DNA from: Branchiostoma floridae
Lineage: Eukaryota; Chordata; Leptocardii; Amphioxiformes; Branchiostomatidae
Direction of reading: 5' to 3'
Assembly: GCF_000003815.2 (NCBI RefSeq)
Contig: NC_049989.1
Location: 499,574 to 563,573 of the forward strand
Length of the DNA: 64,000 nucleotides
Both the position numbers and the translations under genes were made by a program. Below, one piece after another: positions 62,149 to 64,000 of this stretch (positions are counted from its first letter, which is position 1; each line of letters begins with the position of its first letter). The notes under the pieces were generated by a model that had not been told where the DNA came from, searched no databases, and saw only the letters and a program-made list of their open reading frames with translations.

Positions 62149-62228
62149 TGCACACACCCTCACACTCAGGGTTGACTATCGCGGCAAAGCCTAGGCGATA
62201 GTCAACCCTGAGTGTGAGGGTGTGTGCA
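62149..62228. repeat. Perfect 34-bp inverted repeat with 12-base loop
   Basis: Arms 62149-62182 and 62195-62228 are exact reverse complements (tgcacacaccctcacactca..); the loop ggcaaagcctag itself has a GGC/GCC pair. It borders the LINE remnant. Confidence 0.95.
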
Positions 62229-62229
62229 C

Positions 62230-63290
62230 AAGGCATGCTGTTGAATTATTTTTGGTCCTTTTTGTGTTTTTGTTGTCATGTTACATTTATATCGTAATTT
62301 TCGTCCCCTTAAACTGTCCGCTCGGGTCCCTTTGTGGACATGTGACGTTAGCCTTTGGCAAGCTCGACTAACTGAATATATAGGAGAAGCAAGAGTTACC
62401 AGGGCTGCTCGGGTTTTCGATCCACTGACACCGGAATTTAAGCATCCCGGCCCTTTTCGATTAGTTGGGTAAGCTCTTTAACGTTGTCAAACACGGGACC
62501 TCCATTGAACGTCCTATCTGAGAGATGTCCCTATAAACCGACGCTAAGTATTCATCTCCACCTGAGTGAAGCGAAGCTGAAAGTGACGTATTAAGTGCAC
62601 GAAACTAACCAAGGGTTCTGGGCCCAACACCCTGTCGTTACGTGAAAGGACCCAGATCTTGTATGGTGGAAGCTGTGTTGAAGATGTGAATATTTTTTTT
62701 TACCAATACAATTAAATAGACGCTCATCTCGGGTCTGCCGTACAATCCTCGGCACCGATTACACATCCTACACTGAGGCCTGTCAGACCGTCTGACACTT
62801 GAACTGCATGCCAACTCTCGAATTCGCTAATCACCGGTTGTCGTTTGAAAAGTTCAGAAACTGGCTCCCACCTCACCGTGGCGAGGTGAGCGGACCAGGG
62901 TTTCTCACCTGTTAGACCCTATCTATGAAAGAACTGACAGATACAAAAGACGTCCATACATGGTACAAATACTAAACAGCACTGAAATGTAATAGCACGT
63001 ATGATATATTATGTACTTGTATCACTTGGACACTCGAACAACTCAACTACACTACTTTGTTGTTTGCTACTCTACCAAGCAATTTTAATCTGCACATATG
63101 TTGAATTTTAAAGTAATTCTGTAACAATGTGATTACGTCACTTTGTACACAAAAGCATAATTCAAGCAACTGATGAGGTTGCCTGCGAGGCGTTGTACAC
63201 AGTGTATGCGCATGCGTTTCTGAATGAACCAACCATTATAATGTACAATGATGCGAAAAGGCAAAGGTGACACGCATGCTGATCACGGTA
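62230..63290. other. Gene-free stretch
   Basis: No P450 anchor exon, no other exon and no clear transposon recognised here or in 63440-64000. Confidence 0.4.
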
Positions 63291-63297
63291 GTTTGCT

Positions 63298-63440
63298 GTG
63301 TGTTTGTGTGTGTGTGTGTGTTTGTATGTGTTTGTGTGTGTGTATTTGTATGTGTGTGTGTGTGTGTGTTTGTGTGTGTGTATGTGTGTGTGTGTGTGTT
63401 TGTTTGTGTGTGTGTGTGTGAGTGTGTGTGTGTGTGTTAT
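63298..63440. repeat. (GT)n microsatellite, interrupted
   Basis: GT tract with TTTGT and TAT interruptions; the Cys/Val-rich and His/Thr-rich frames over it are artefacts. Confidence 0.95.
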
Positions 63441-64000
63441 GCCCAAATATGGGCAGAAAGACGGCTACCTTGACCAGGTGAGTCACTGTTTGCTCCAGCT
63501 TGTTAATATATTACGCCGTAACGTTAATTATTAGAGAATGCACTCAGTCATGGGATGTTTTCTATAGGTCTGACTCACTAAATAGTTTTGTTGGTAAGTC
63601 GCTGATGACAAAACCCCTTGCACATTTGGTTGTGTACCGTAAGGATTTTGCTATTCAGTGTTCATTGCTTACCAGATAATGTTAACTTTCTGCACCAACA
63701 AGGCTTGCATGCTACAAGTGTAAATCACGTTACATGTATGAAACTATGATGCAGCATTCTTACATCACCATCATCACCATTCTTACTTCCCCACCTGAGC
63801 ACGTAACAATTACAGCATTTTCATTATGTCTTTAATATGAGGAAGGATTAGGTGCAAATAACACAATCATACACAATATCCCAAACATGTATTTTAAACG
63901 TCTACGGAGTCTATATGTTGAAAGACTGACACCTATAAACACTTTGTGAGAATGTACATGCATGGCTGTACGCTGTAGAGACGTAGCAATACCAACAAGG

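Overview
The window is animal nuclear DNA: GT-AG introns, multi-exon genes, Pol III-derived and Penelope-like repeats, short inverted-repeat transposons, (CA)n tracts and three N-filled assembly gaps. An amphioxus (Branchiostoma-type) cephalochordate is my best guess, from the mix of CYP3-type P450, intronless LRR-Ig receptor and dense minisatellites. This is inference; no species-diagnostic gene is present.

Layout. 385-6905 (+): the 3' end of an M13 (neprilysin/ECE) gene in which the zinc site is destroyed. 6.9-12.6 kb: minisatellites, a transposon and a tRNA-Leu-like pseudogene. 12.6-21.4 kb (-): a TP53I13/DUF3105-like membrane protein gene. One of its introns holds about 53 copies of a 63-bp unit that repeats its own splice acceptor. 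21.5-33.6 kb (-): phase-compatible candidate upstream exons of the same gene, between transposons and arrays. 36.6 kb (-): a probable last exon of an unrecognised gene. 38.7-42.2 kb (+): an intronless LRR-Ig receptor with a spliced 5' UTR. 42.3-47 kb: transposon and LINE remnants. 48.1 kb (-): a first coding exon with a signal peptide. 52.8-60.7 kb (-): an almost complete 13-exon CYP3-like P450, lacking only the N-terminal anchor exon. 49.5, 59.8 and 60.7-61.5 kb: Penelope-like remnants with inverted terminal sequences; the last carries a GIY-YIG reading frame and a hammerhead-ribozyme fold.

The genes do not form a pathway. The recurring theme is local: minisatellites that begin in or next to exons (M13 stop codon; acceptor of a TP53I13-like exon; a few bases from a P450 exon; tail of the LRR-Ig receptor) and palindromic transposons. 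Most long open frames in the arrays exist only because the unit length is a multiple of three. Exons were called by splice-site phase and family motifs; no alignment was run.
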